Source: Phycisphaerales bacterium UBA854 | GTDB lineage: Bacteria; Planctomycetota; Phycisphaerae; Phycisphaerales; SM1A02 | NCBI GenBank assembly: GCA_002295885.1 | Contig: DBGM01000038.1 | Span: 11,710-52,365 of the forward strand | Length of the DNA stretch: 40,656 bases | Direction: 5' to 3' | Shown: piece by piece, positions 23,146-31,010 of the stretch | Layout of the letters: the number at the start of each line of letters is the position of its first letter | Numbering within the stretch: position 1 is the first letter of the stretch | Notes under the pieces: generated by a model | Told to the model about the DNA's origin: nothing | The model's database searches: none | What the model saw: only the letters and a program-made list of their open reading frames with translations | Made by a program: the position numbers and the translations under genes

Positions 23146-24972
23146 TCATGGTGTCGCGAATTGACGGGTGAAGAGCTGGAAATATCGGCCCTGTCTCTCC
23201 AGAAGCTGCTCATGGGTCCCTCGTTCGACGATTCGACCCCGATCCACGACCAGAATTCGATCCGCATTCCGGACCGTCGAGAGCCGGTGGGCGATGATGA
23301 CCGAGATCCGCCCCTGCAGCACCGCCTCGATGCCATGCTGGATCTGCTGCTCGGTCTCCGTGTCCACCGAGGACGTCGCCTCGTCCATGACGAAGATCTG
23401 CGGATCGGCCAGGACGGCCCTGGCCAGGGACACCAACTGCCGCTGCCCGGTCGAAAGCAGCGAGCCGCCTTCACCCACCTCGGTGTCGTAGCCCTCTTCG
23501 AGCCCCGTGATGAAGTCGTGGGCATCGACGCGACGGGCCGCCTCCTCGACGGCCGCCGCATCGACGCCCGCGCGACCGTAGGCGATGTTCTGCCGAACGG
23601 TGCCCGCAAAGAGATGGGGCACCTGGAGCACCACACCCAGATTCGACCGGAGCCAGTGCAGGCTGCGTCTCCGGTATTCGACTCCGTTGAAGAAGATTCC
23701 CCCACCGGTCGGCTCGTAGAACCGGCAGAGCAGGTTGGCGATGGTGCTCTTGCCGCCTCCGGTGGCACCGACCAGTGCGATCGAATCACCGGCACGGATG
23801 TCCAGATCGAATCCTTCGAGCACCGGTTCCCCCTCCACGTACGAAAAGCCCACGTCTCGGAACTCGATGCGTTCGATCCGTTGGTCGCCCCCGTCCCATC
23901 CCTCCGGTGCATCGGGGTCGTTGATGGCTGCGAGCCGCACCAGTTCACGAACTTCCTCCGAATCCCGGATGGCCGGTTCCGTATCGAGCAGATCCTGGAC
24001 CCGCTCGGCCGCGGCCTGGGCGGCCTGGAGATCCGTGAAGCGCCGGGCCAGCTCCTGGATCGGCATGAAGAAGTTGACCGCGTACTGCATGAATGCGATC
24101 AGCATGCCGAGCGTGAGGCCGCCGGCTTGGACGTCCATCCCGCCCCGCCAGAGAGCTACGCCGACCCCGATGCTCCCGATCGAGAGCACCATGGGGAGGT
24201 AGACCGCCGATTGGAGCGAGTTACGAAGCGACCAGTCGTGCATGTCGCCCGAGAGTTCCTGGAACTCGCCGAGGTTCTCCTCTTCCCGGACCAGGGTCTT
24301 GGTGGTCCGGATTCCGGAGATGGATTCGCTGAAGTTGGCGGTGATCAGGGAGTTGGTCCGCCGCATCATCCGGGAGCTGCGCAGGATCTTGTGCTGGAAG
24401 TACAGCGTGGTACCGACCAGCAGCGGCACGATGCAGAGCACCGCCAGCGCCAGCTTCCAGTTGAGAAGGAACATCGCGATGATGATGCCCCCGATGAAGC
24501 TGGTCCCCCAGAACAGATCCAGCATGAACCACGGCATCAGGGAGGACACCTTCATGCAGTCCGAGGTGAGTCGGGACAGGATCCAGCCCTGGGGTCGCGT
24601 GTCGAACCAGGAGAACGAAAGCTCCTGGAGCCGGCCGAAGCTTCGCGTCCGCAGGTCGTAGGCCACCCCGGTCGAGACACGACCGGCCAGCATGATGAAG
24701 CACCAGACGATGACGCAGGTGAGCACGATGACCATCAGATAGAGCAGCCACCAGGTCATGATCTCCTCGCCACCGCGTTGGTCCACGATCGAGTCGATCA
24801 CCAGCCCGGTGATGAGCGGCATCAGCGTGTCCATTCCCGCCATGCCGATTCCACTGGCGGCCAGACCGATCATCGAACCACGGTACGGACGGGCGTGACC
24901 AAAGATGCGACGCCAGAGTCTGGTGTCGATGCGCTGCGGAAGCTCGTGCTCCTTGACCATCAGGTCATCCAC
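23146..24972 (-). CDS. ABC exporter half-transporter, catalytic-site subunit
   Basis: 608 residues: six-helix membrane domain (about 30-320), then an ATPase domain with Walker A GATGGGKST (402-410), Q-loop Gln450, signature LSTGQ (506-510), Walker B FVMDE (Asp530, Glu531), D-loop SVD and switch His562. Walker B is canonical while the signature is altered (T for G), typical of one partner in heterodimeric exporters. GTG at 24972 is preferred because AGGAGG lies about 6 bases upstream; it overlaps the stop of the upstream transporter gene by 8 bases. Probable cargo (lipid, peptide or drug) cannot be told. Confidence 0.9.
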   Translation of the reverse strand: MDDLMVKEHELPQRIDTRLWRRIFGHARPYRGSMIGLAASGIGMAGMDTLMPLITGLVIDSIVDQRGGEEIMTWWLLYLMVIVLTCVIVWCFIMLAGRVSTGVAYDLRTRSFGRLQELSFSWFDTRPQGWILSRLTSDCMKVSSLMPWFMLDLFWGTSFIGGIIIAMFLLNWKLALAVLCIVPLLVGTTLYFQHKILRSSRMMRRTNSLITANFSESISGIRTTKTLVREEENLGEFQELSGDMHDWSLRNSLQSAVYLPMVLSIGSIGVGVALWRGGMDVQAGGLTLGMLIAFMQYAVNFFMPIQELARRFTDLQAAQAAAERVQDLLDTEPAIRDSEEVRELVRLAAINDPDAPEGWDGGDQRIERIEFRDVGFSYVEGEPVLEGFDLDIRAGDSIALVGATGGGKSTIANLLCRFYEPTGGGIFFNGVEYRRRSLHWLRSNLGVVLQVPHLFAGTVRQNIAYGRAGVDAAAVEEAARRVDAHDFITGLEEGYDTEVGEGGSLLSTGQRQLVSLARAVLADPQIFVMDEATSSVDTETEQQIQHGIEAVLQGRISVIIAHRLSTVRNADRILVVDRGRIVERGTHEQLLERQGRYFQLFTRQFATP

Positions 24973-26770
24973 CGTCCCCCTCCTTTCCGTCGGGGGACTG
25001 GATCGTCCACAGCCTGCGATAGAGCCCCTCCACCCCCACCAGCTCCTGGTGGGTGCCGTGCTGCACGATTCGCCCTTGGTCCATGACCAGAATCCGATCC
25101 GCGTGCATCAGGGTCGCGATCCGGTGGGCGATGACGATCGTGGTCTGGCGGTGGTGGCGACGTCGCAACGCCTCGAGGATCAGCGACTCGGTCTCCGTGT
25201 CGACCGCACTGAGGGCATCGTCGAGGACCAGGATATCTGGGACCTGGAGCAGCGCCCGGGCCAACGCGACCCGCTGCCGCTGGCCACCCGAAAGGGTCAC
25301 CCCCCGTTCGCCGACCGCCGTCTCGTACCCGTGCTCGAAGGCCTGGATCGAGTCGTGGATCTCCGCCGCCGCCGTCGCCTCGTGCATCTCGTGCTCGGCC
25401 GCGGACGGACTGGCAAGGAGGATGTTCTCCCGCAGGGTCTTCGAGAAGAGGAACGGCTCCTGAAGCACCACCGCAACGCGGGCCCGGACCCGCTTCCGGC
25501 CGATGCCGTTGAGCTCCTCGTCGCCCAGACGGATCGAACCGGTGTCGTAGTCGTACAGCCGGAGCAGCAGGTTGACGATCGTGCTCTTTCCACAGCCGGA
25601 CGGACCGACGATGGCCAGCGTCTCACCGGGATCGACCGCAAAGCAGACCTCGTGCAGCACCGGCGACGACTCGCGGTGCGAGAACGTCACCCCGTCGAAG
25701 ACGATGCCGGAACCGACCGGTTCAGCGTGCGCGATGGGCTCGGACATCGATTCGACCGGAACGCCCAGAATCTCGCGAATGCGGTCGAAGGCCACGGTCG
25801 CCCGCCCGAGATCCGACAGGATCCGACCCATCTGACGGACCGGCCAGATGAACATGGTCACCGCGGTGATGAAGAAGTAGAAGCTGCCGATCTCCAGTTC
25901 ACCGTGGACGAGCAGAATGATGCCCACTCCGAGCACGATCGCCTTCTGCAGCATGCACATCAGGTCCGAGATCGACCAGAATCGCGCCATCAGCGCGTAG
26001 AGCTGGTAGTCGAGATCGCGGTGCGTCGCATTGCGAGCGTCGAACTGACGGATCTCGTAGTCCTGCCGGGCGAAGGCGCGGACCACCCGGACCCCGGAGA
26101 GGTTCTCCTGGATCGCGCTGGTCATCCGCCCTTCGGCCTCGTCCTTGAGACGGAAGAGCGAGCGGACCTTCTTGAAGAACAGCAGCGAGAAGGCGGTGAT
26201 GAACGGAATGGTCACCACCGCCGCCAGGGTCATCCAGGGATCGATCAGCAGCATGAGGGGAATCGGCAGCAGCAGCAGCAGGCACGCACGCCCCACCTCG
26301 ACCATCTGATTGGCCAGGAACATGCGAACGGTGTCCACATCCGATGTGCATCGCTGCACGAGATCCCCGGTCTCATGCCCGTCGAAGTAGTCGCAGGGTA
26401 GGTGCTGCAGCCGGTCGTAGACGCGATCCCGCAGCCGCAGGACCATTCCCTCGCTGGCCTGAGCCGACCAGCGGCCCCGCAGGTAGGTGAACGCCCCGGC
26501 GAGAATCGACAGCGACGCCACCACGAGCCCGGGAACCCACAGGGCCCCGGAAAGGAACTCCGCCCCGCCCATTGCGGGCACTAGCAGACGGACGAAGACG
26601 GAAGGACGTCCCGCCTGCTCCGGATCGAGAACACCGTCGATGACCACCTGTGGAACGAGCGGCACCAGGTACAGAAGCAACGACGACACCAGAAGGGCCC
26701 CCAACGCGGCGGCATACCGCCGGCGGAATCCCTTGGTCAGGCTCCAGAAGGTGATCGTGTCCTTGGACAT
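24965..26770 (-). CDS. ABC exporter half-transporter, degenerate-site subunit
   Basis: 601 residues: six-helix membrane domain (about 20-320), Walker A GPSGCGKST (389-397), signature LSGGQ (493-497), Walker B ILVLDD (Asp517 and Asp518, the catalytic Glu replaced by Asp), switch His549. The Glu-to-Asp change makes its own ATP site poorly catalytic. Together with the altered LSTGQ in the partner at 23146-24972, this is the pattern of TM287/TM288-, BmrCD- or TAP-like heterodimers. An in-frame GTG at 26773 directly precedes the ATG at 26770; no strong ribosome-binding site helps decide. It overlaps the downstream transporter by 8 bases. Confidence 0.9.
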   Translation of the reverse strand: MSKDTITFWSLTKGFRRRYAAALGALLVSSLLLYLVPLVPQVVIDGVLDPEQAGRPSVFVRLLVPAMGGAEFLSGALWVPGLVVASLSILAGAFTYLRGRWSAQASEGMVLRLRDRVYDRLQHLPCDYFDGHETGDLVQRCTSDVDTVRMFLANQMVEVGRACLLLLLPIPLMLLIDPWMTLAAVVTIPFITAFSLLFFKKVRSLFRLKDEAEGRMTSAIQENLSGVRVVRAFARQDYEIRQFDARNATHRDLDYQLYALMARFWSISDLMCMLQKAIVLGVGIILLVHGELEIGSFYFFITAVTMFIWPVRQMGRILSDLGRATVAFDRIREILGVPVESMSEPIAHAEPVGSGIVFDGVTFSHRESSPVLHEVCFAVDPGETLAIVGPSGCGKSTIVNLLLRLYDYDTGSIRLGDEELNGIGRKRVRARVAVVLQEPFLFSKTLRENILLASPSAAEHEMHEATAAAEIHDSIQAFEHGYETAVGERGVTLSGGQRQRVALARALLQVPDILVLDDALSAVDTETESLILEALRRRHHRQTTIVIAHRIATLMHADRILVMDQGRIVQHGTHQELVGVEGLYRRLWTIQSPDGKEGDGG

Positions 26771-26791
26771 CACGAAGGCACGGTGAATGCA

Positions 26792-26820
26792 GACGGGAGA
26801 CGAATGAATCGCCTCCCGTC
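26792..26820 (-). terminator. hairpin after the glycine-zipper lipoprotein gene
   Basis: GACGGGAG (26792-26799) pairs with CTCCCGTC (26813-26820), with a further 3-bp inner stem after one mismatch. It lies 27 bases past the lipoprotein stop on the minus strand, without a T tract, so it may be a Rho-independent stop of low strength or mRNA end structure. Confidence 0.4.
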
Positions 26821-26847
26821 GGCTGAAACCTGCACGTCACTCAATGC

Positions 26848-27129
26848 TCAATCCTGATCGCCGTGATCATGGTGATGATGGTGATGATGGTGGTGCTTCT
26901 CTTTGTCCTTGTCCATCTCGTTGCCAATGATGTACCCAGCAGCGGCTCCCACCCCCGCTCCGATGAGCGTGGATCCGGTGTTGCCACCGATGGCCTGCCC
27001 GGCGAGTGCACCGCCGCCGGCGCCGATCAGGGCCCCGCTCTGAGCATCATTTCGGCAACCACCGACGAGGAGGACCCCACCGATGATGCCGAGGGCACAG
27101 ATACGACTGATTCCGTTGGTATGCGACAT
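26848..27129 (-). CDS. glycine-zipper lipoprotein with nine-histidine tail
   Basis: 93 residues. Lipoprotein signal with LVGGC (Cys25), then a glycine-zipper region (about 33-70: GALIGAGGGALAGQAIGG and TLIGAGVGAAAGYIIG), as in OmpA-associated glycine-zipper/SlyB-type outer-membrane proteins. After an acidic-basic linker comes nine consecutive His (79-87) and DHGDQD. Codons alternate CAC and CAT, so it is a native repeat. The His run may bind Ni, Zn or Cu. AAGGAG six bases before the ATG at 27129 fixes the start; longer versions begin in the promoter region. It is divergent from the EamA gene. Function is envelope-related, otherwise unknown. Confidence 0.82.
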   Translation of the reverse strand: MSHTNGISRICALGIIGGVLLVGGCRNDAQSGALIGAGGGALAGQAIGGNTGSTLIGAGVGAAAGYIIGNEMDKDKEKHHHHHHHHHDHGDQD

Positions 27130-27158
27130 GTCGATCTCCTTAGGCATTGTTGTCCCGC

Positions 27159-27164
27159 ATCGTA
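27159..27164 (-). promoter_or_regulatory. putative -10 box of the glycine-zipper lipoprotein gene
   Basis: TACGAT on the minus strand lies 29 bases upstream of the ATG at 27129, leaving a short leader that contains the AAGGAG site. No -35 is evident. Confidence 0.3.
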
Positions 27165-27229
27165 CACCAGTCGGCTCCCGGCCCCGCGGGGAAGCACCAT
27201 TTCCGGCCCGGATGTGATACAACCACGGC

Positions 27230-28225
27230 GTGGAAAGCACCCCCCGGCAATCAGATGTCGACGAGACGACTCCGCGAACGGATCTGACCCCGCGTCCCGG
27301 AAGCACCGGCTCGCTGCTGGCCCTCGTGGTCCTGGTGATCGGCGCGGCCGGCATCGCCTTCGCCGGCATCTTCGCCAAGCTGGCCACCGATTCGGGATAC
27401 CTGGGGCCCCTCACGACGGCATTCTGGCGGTTTGCCATCGCAACCCCGATCTTCATGATCGCGCTGTGGATACTGCCCGCTCGCAAACCCCGGCCGCTGG
27501 ACCGCGGCATGATCAATCCGTTATGGCTGCTGCTCCCGGGGCTGCTCTTTGCCGGCGACATGGCGTTCTTCCACACCGCATTCGCACACACGACGGTCTC
27601 CAACGGAACCCTGCTGGCCAACCTCCAGGTCTTCATCGTCGGCTTCGTCGCCTGGTGGCTGCTCAAGGAACGCTTCCGCCCCGCCTTCCTCGCGGGTCTC
27701 ATCGTGGCCTTCGCGGGAATCTGGCTGCTCCTCGCCAACGACGAGGCCACGCACTACGCCAAGAATCCGATGCTGGGGAACATGTTCGCGATCGGAACCG
27801 CATTCTGGTATGCAGCCTACTTTCTCGTCGTGAAATGGCTGCGCAGGTGCTTCCGGGCCATCGAGATCCTGACCGTCAGCACCATGATGGCGACCATCGT
27901 GATGTTCATCGCGGTGGTATGCATCCCGCAGGAGAAGAACCACCTGGTGCCTTACTTCAACGAAAGCATGCCGGAGGAGTTCAACAAGGCCTGGGCCTAC
28001 CTGATCCTGCTGGCACTGGTTCCGCAGTGCATCGGACAGGGATGCATTGTCTGGGCCCTTTCGAGGCTGCCGGCCAGCTTCTCCGCGGTGGTGCTGCTGC
28101 TGCAGCCGGTCTTCGCCGCTTTCCTGGGCTGGTTCCTGCTGGCCGAACTCCTGAACAGCTGGCAGATCGCAGGCAGCATCGTGGTGCTCGTGGGCATCCT
28201 ACTGGCCAAGATCGGTACACGATGA
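27230..28225 (+). CDS. EamA-family (DMT) membrane transporter
   Basis: 331 residues with about ten membrane segments in two EamA repeats; conserved features include AFWRFAIATPIFM and TVSNGTLLANLQVFIVG in the first half and LSRLPASFSAVVLLLQPVFAAFLGW in the second. This is a drug/metabolite transporter superfamily permease, of unknown substrate. The start is GTG at 27230, with a near-TANNNT box (TACAAC, 27218-27223) ending 6 bases before it and no Shine-Dalgarno. The stop overlaps the downstream esterase start (ATGA). Confidence 0.87.
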   Translation: MESTPRQSDVDETTPRTDLTPRPGSTGSLLALVVLVIGAAGIAFAGIFAKLATDSGYLGPLTTAFWRFAIATPIFMIALWILPARKPRPLDRGMINPLWLLLPGLLFAGDMAFFHTAFAHTTVSNGTLLANLQVFIVGFVAWWLLKERFRPAFLAGLIVAFAGIWLLLANDEATHYAKNPMLGNMFAIGTAFWYAAYFLVVKWLRRCFRAIEILTVSTMMATIVMFIAVVCIPQEKNHLVPYFNESMPEEFNKAWAYLILLALVPQCIGQGCIVWALSRLPASFSAVVLLLQPVFAAFLGWFLLAELLNSWQIAGSIVVLVGILLAKIGTR

Positions 28226-28899
28226 GCAGGATTGAACCGCTTCAGTTCATCGAGGCCCCGCCCCTGCGATCCGACGATGGACCGCCACCGCTGCTGATCA
28301 CCTTCCATGGCTACGGAAGCCACATGGGTGACCTCCATGAACTCCGACACGCCTTGGACCCCAGGTTCCATGTCGTCAGCGCCCAGGCTCCGATCGACCT
28401 TGCACCCTCGGGCATGCCCGGAGGCTGGGCCTGGTTCGACCTGATCTTCCAGCCCGGGCAGGGCATCGGGTACGACTCTGCCGGAGCGGCCCGGGCCGTC
28501 GAGGCGGCCGATGCGTTCATCCGCGACACCATGCAGCGACTGGAGACTCCGGAGGACCGCCTGTACCTGATGGGCTTCAGCCAGGGATCGATGATCGCCC
28601 ACGCCCTGCTGCTGCACGGGACACGACCGCCCGCGGGTGTCGCCGCCTGCTCGGGACGCATGGTCGACGAGGTGTTCGCACAGGACACCCCCACCGACCG
28701 CCTGGACGGTCGCGACCTGTTCGTGTCGCACGGACGGTTCGACGACGTGATCCCCGTGGAATGCGGGCGCGGCATTCGGGACTGGTACACCGACACCGGA
28801 GTACGCCTCGAATACCACGAATACGACATGGCCCACGGGATCGATCCGAACTGCCTCGCCGATCTGCAGTCATGGTGCACACGAACCCTCGACGCCTGA
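28222..28899 (+). CDS. phospholipase/carboxylesterase-like alpha/beta hydrolase
   Basis: 225 residues of the acyl-protein-thioesterase-like type. Catalytic triad: Ser120 in GFSQG, Asp174 in SHGRFDDVIP and His205 in DMAHGI; the oxyanion region is ITFHGYGSH (26-34). Cytosolic, no signal. It likely hydrolyses an ester of small acyl substrates. ATGA overlap with the EamA transporter implies coupled expression; a link between transport and ester hydrolysis is only inferred. Confidence 0.88.
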   Translation: MSRIEPLQFIEAPPLRSDDGPPPLLITFHGYGSHMGDLHELRHALDPRFHVVSAQAPIDLAPSGMPGGWAWFDLIFQPGQGIGYDSAGAARAVEAADAFIRDTMQRLETPEDRLYLMGFSQGSMIAHALLLHGTRPPAGVAACSGRMVDEVFAQDTPTDRLDGRDLFVSHGRFDDVIPVECGRGIRDWYTDTGVRLEYHEYDMAHGIDPNCLADLQSWCTRTLDA

Positions 28900-28904
28900 T
28901 CGGG

Positions 28905-29018
28905 TCAGACCACCATCAGGTAGAGCAGGCCGCACACGACCAGGATCACCGCCGCGATCGCGACGATGCCCCAGCACCCCAACTTCCCCTGCTTCGCTTG
29001 CTGCTCCGGTTCTGTCAC
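28905..29018 (-). CDS. small single-span membrane protein
   Basis: A 37-residue reading frame not long enough for standard tracks: MTEPEQQAKQGKLGCW, then one hydrophobic helix (about 17-37, IVAIAAVILVVCGLLYLMVV). A charged head and a single membrane helix are typical of bacterial microproteins. The GTG at 29018 has GAGGA 7 bases upstream; an ATG at 29048 would give 47 residues (MIPWYREDP plus the same). It ends 5 bases from the convergent esterase stop and is divergent from the superoxide dismutase gene. Function unknown; coding is inferred from the start site and the composition. Confidence 0.5.
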   Translation of the reverse strand: MTEPEQQAKQGKLGCWGIVAIAAVILVVCGLLYLMVV

Positions 29019-29058
29019 GGTTGGATCCTCTCGGTACCACGGAATCATCCATCCTCTG

Positions 29059-29087
29059 AGGACACCCGTCAACCGGGGTTCTATACT
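29059..29087 (+). promoter_or_regulatory. sigma70-like promoter of the superoxide dismutase gene
   Basis: AGGACA (29059-29064; 4 of 6 to TTGACA), a 17-base spacer and TATACT (29082-29087; 5 of 6 to TATAAT). It leaves a leader of about 37 bases that includes AAGGA before the ATG at 29132. Confidence 0.5.
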
Positions 29088-29131
29088 GTGGCCTCGACTG
29101 CAACCGTATCTCCAGCAAGGAATCGAACCCC

Positions 29132-29758
29132 ATGGCCTACTCCCTCCCCGATCTCCCCTACGCCGCCGACGCGCTCGAGCCGCACATCGACGCGACGACC
29201 ATGACCATTCACCACGACAAGCACCACGCCGGCTACGTGGCGAAGCTCAATGCCGCCCTCGAAGGCCACGATGCCCTTGCTGCCATGCCCATCGACCAGC
29301 TCTGCAGCAGCCTCTTCGACGTCCCCGAGGACATCCGGACCGCCGTACGCAACAACGGCGGAGGACACTACAACCACAGCCTCTTCTGGTCGATCATCGG
29401 CCCCGGGGGCGGGGCCCCCGGCGGTGATCTGGCCGCGGCCATCGATTCGGCCTTCGGATCGTTCGACGGATTCAAGGAGCAGTTCGCCGCCGCTGCCGCA
29501 ACCCGATTCGGGTCCGGCTGGGCGTGGCTGTGCGTGAAGGACGGTGTGCTCTCCGTATGCTCGACCGCAAACCAGGACAACCCGCTCATGGGCGAGGAAT
29601 GCGGTGGCACGCCGATCCTCGGACTGGATGTCTGGGAGCACGCCTACTACCTGCACTACCAGAACCGCCGGCCCGACTACATCGAAGCCTTCTGGAACGT
29701 CGTAAACTGGAGCGAAGTGGCTTCCCGCTTCGAGGCCGCCAAGGGCGCCGCAGTCTGA
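29132..29758 (+). CDS. superoxide dismutase, Mn type by sequence
   Basis: 208 residues. Metal ligands: His27 (TMTIHHDKHH), His82 (GGHYNHSLFW), Asp166 and His170 (LGLDVWEHAYY). Gly-Gly before HYNHSLFW together with Gln148 in STANQDNPL marks the Mn rather than Fe subclass (Fe enzymes place the Gln in the N-terminal half). Dismutates superoxide to H2O2 and O2; no signal peptide, cytosolic. Own promoter (TATACT) and terminator, so a single-gene unit. A SodA name would fit, but iron/manganese use is not certain from sequence. Confidence 0.93.
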   Translation: MAYSLPDLPYAADALEPHIDATTMTIHHDKHHAGYVAKLNAALEGHDALAAMPIDQLCSSLFDVPEDIRTAVRNNGGGHYNHSLFWSIIGPGGGAPGGDLAAAIDSAFGSFDGFKEQFAAAAATRFGSGWAWLCVKDGVLSVCSTANQDNPLMGEECGGTPILGLDVWEHAYYLHYQNRRPDYIEAFWNVVNWSEVASRFEAAKGAAV

Positions 29759-29785
29759 TCGACGATCCGACGACCACGACCACTC

Positions 29786-29820
29786 GAGGGGCCCGGAACC
29801 ACCGGGCCTCTCTGCTTTTA
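29786..29820. terminator. terminator between superoxide dismutase and DUF3147 genes
   Basis: GAGGGGCCCGG (29786-29796) pairs with CCGGGCCTCTC (29802-29812), 11 bp with one G-T wobble, loop AACCA, followed by TGCTTTTA on the plus strand. It ends at the stop of the convergent DUF3147 gene and may act on both. Confidence 0.7.
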
Positions 29821-30168
29821 CTAGATCGCGATCCCGACCACCCGCAACAGCAGGAGCAGCAGTCCGTACAGCACCAGCATCACGACGATGGACACCAGCA
29901 ACGCGAACCAGAAGCCGGATCCGGCCTTCACCAGGGCAGGAAAGACCAGGAACATCGGCAAGGTCGGGAGCACGAGCCAGAACGTGGCGGTCGAATACCC
30001 CGCAATCGAGTCGACATCCTTGCCCTCGGCGTGCATCCAGATCATCGAGATGATGGTCACGATGGGCAACGCTCCCAGCAAAGCGGCCGCGTGCAGGCTG
30101 CGCTTGACGAGTTCGGTGATACCGGTGATCAACGCTGCGTTGACGGCGATTTTCACGAGTGTGAGCAT
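29821..30168 (-). CDS. DUF3147 (GlpM/YdgC-like) membrane protein
   Basis: 115 residues with four hydrophobic segments. The pattern TELVKRSLHAAALLGALPIVTIISMIW and the polar loop HAEGKDVDSIAGYS followed by TFWLVLPTLPMFLVFPAL match the small inner-membrane DUF3147 family, whose role is unclear. GGAG is about 9 bases before the ATG. It is divergent from the DDAH-like gene by 59 bases. Confidence 0.78.
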   Translation of the reverse strand: MLTLVKIAVNAALITGITELVKRSLHAAALLGALPIVTIISMIWMHAEGKDVDSIAGYSTATFWLVLPTLPMFLVFPALVKAGSGFWFALLVSIVVMLVLYGLLLLLLRVVGIAI

Positions 30169-30214
30169 GAATCGGTCTCCGTGGTCCTTGCCTACACGCC
30201 CAGCCTACACGAAG

Positions 30215-30220
30215 TAGACT
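30215..30220 (+). promoter_or_regulatory. putative leaderless -10 box of the DDAH-like gene
   Basis: TAGACT ends 7 bases before the ATG at 30228; no ribosome-binding site. A weak TTGCCT at 30188-30193 is 21 bases upstream, too far for a standard -35. Confidence 0.35.
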
Positions 30221-30227
30221 CCACGTC

Positions 30228-31010
30228 ATGTCGACGACAGACACCATCGCCATCGTGCGACGCGTTCCCGATTCGATCGGATCCTGCGAACTCACCCACG
30301 TCGATCGCACCCCGATCGATCTGGCGAATGCCCACCGACAGCACCAGCACTACGTCGAAACGCTGTCCGCACTCGGATGCGAGATCATCACGCTTCCCCC
30401 GCTCCACGACCACCCCGATTCGGTCTTCGTGGAGGACCCCGCCTTCGTCCTGGACGAAATAGCCTTCATCGCCCGTTCGGGCGCCGAATCGAGACGGGGG
30501 GAAGCCGAGACTGTCGCCGACGCACTTGCCGCCCATCGGAGATGCCACCGCATCGAGGCCCCTGCATGCATCGACGGAGGGGACGTGCTCCTGCTCGGCC
30601 GCACGCTCTACGTCGGCCTCTCCTCCCGGACCAACGCCGAAGCCCACCGCCAGCTCCGAGATGTCCTCGAACCGATGGGATACGAGGTACGATCCGTCCC
30701 CCTACACGAATGCCTGCACCTGAAGACGGGCGCGACGGCCATTGCGGACGATGCGGTGCTATTCAATCCGGCATGGGTTCCAGCGGACGTCTTCGAAGGC
30801 CTGCGGCGGGTCGAATGCCATCCGGACGAACCCTTCTCGGGCAACGTGGTTCGAGTGGGCTCGACCCTTGTCGCTGATTCGGCGTGGGAACGCACCAATC
30901 GGCGGCTCGTCGATTTCGGATGCGACATCGCAGAAGTCCACCTGGGTGAACTCACCAAGGCGGAAGGATCGGTCACCTGCTCGTCAATCGTCTTCCGGCG
31001 TGTCGACTGA
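30228..31010 (+). CDS. dimethylarginine dimethylaminohydrolase (DDAH)-like amidinohydrolase
   Basis: 260 residues of the guanidino-group-modifying (pentein) fold. Probable catalytic residues: Cys251 near the C-terminus (EGSVTCSSIVF) and His164 (ECLHLKTGAT); acidic substrate residues Glu69-Asp70 (SVFVEDPAFV). These match DDAH, which hydrolyses methylated arginine to citrulline and a methylamine; arginine deiminase or other relatives are alternatives. No signal, cytosolic. Start ATG at 30228. Its last 27 bases overlap, tail to tail, the 3' end of the ion channel gene. Confidence 0.88.
   Translation: MSTTDTIAIVRRVPDSIGSCELTHVDRTPIDLANAHRQHQHYVETLSALGCEIITLPPLHDHPDSVFVEDPAFVLDEIAFIARSGAESRRGEAETVADALAAHRRCHRIEAPACIDGGDVLLLGRTLYVGLSSRTNAEAHRQLRDVLEPMGYEVRSVPLHECLHLKTGATAIADDAVLFNPAWVPADVFEGLRRVECHPDEPFSGNVVRVGSTLVADSAWERTNRRLVDFGCDIAEVHLGELTKAEGSVTCSSIVFRRVD

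Noticed and set aside
23161..26401. Long plus-strand frames opposite the ABC transporter genes
   Set aside because: The minus strand has complete ABC motifs; the plus-strand frames are His/Asp/Arg-rich shadows.
26866..26892. His9 run as a cloning-tag contaminant
   Set aside because: The codons are mixed, the run is inside a full native lipoprotein gene and is followed by DHGDQD before the stop.
29132..29758. Iron superoxide dismutase call
   Set aside because: Gly before HYNH and Gln148 in the C-terminal half fit the Mn subclass, not the Fe type with N-terminal Gln.
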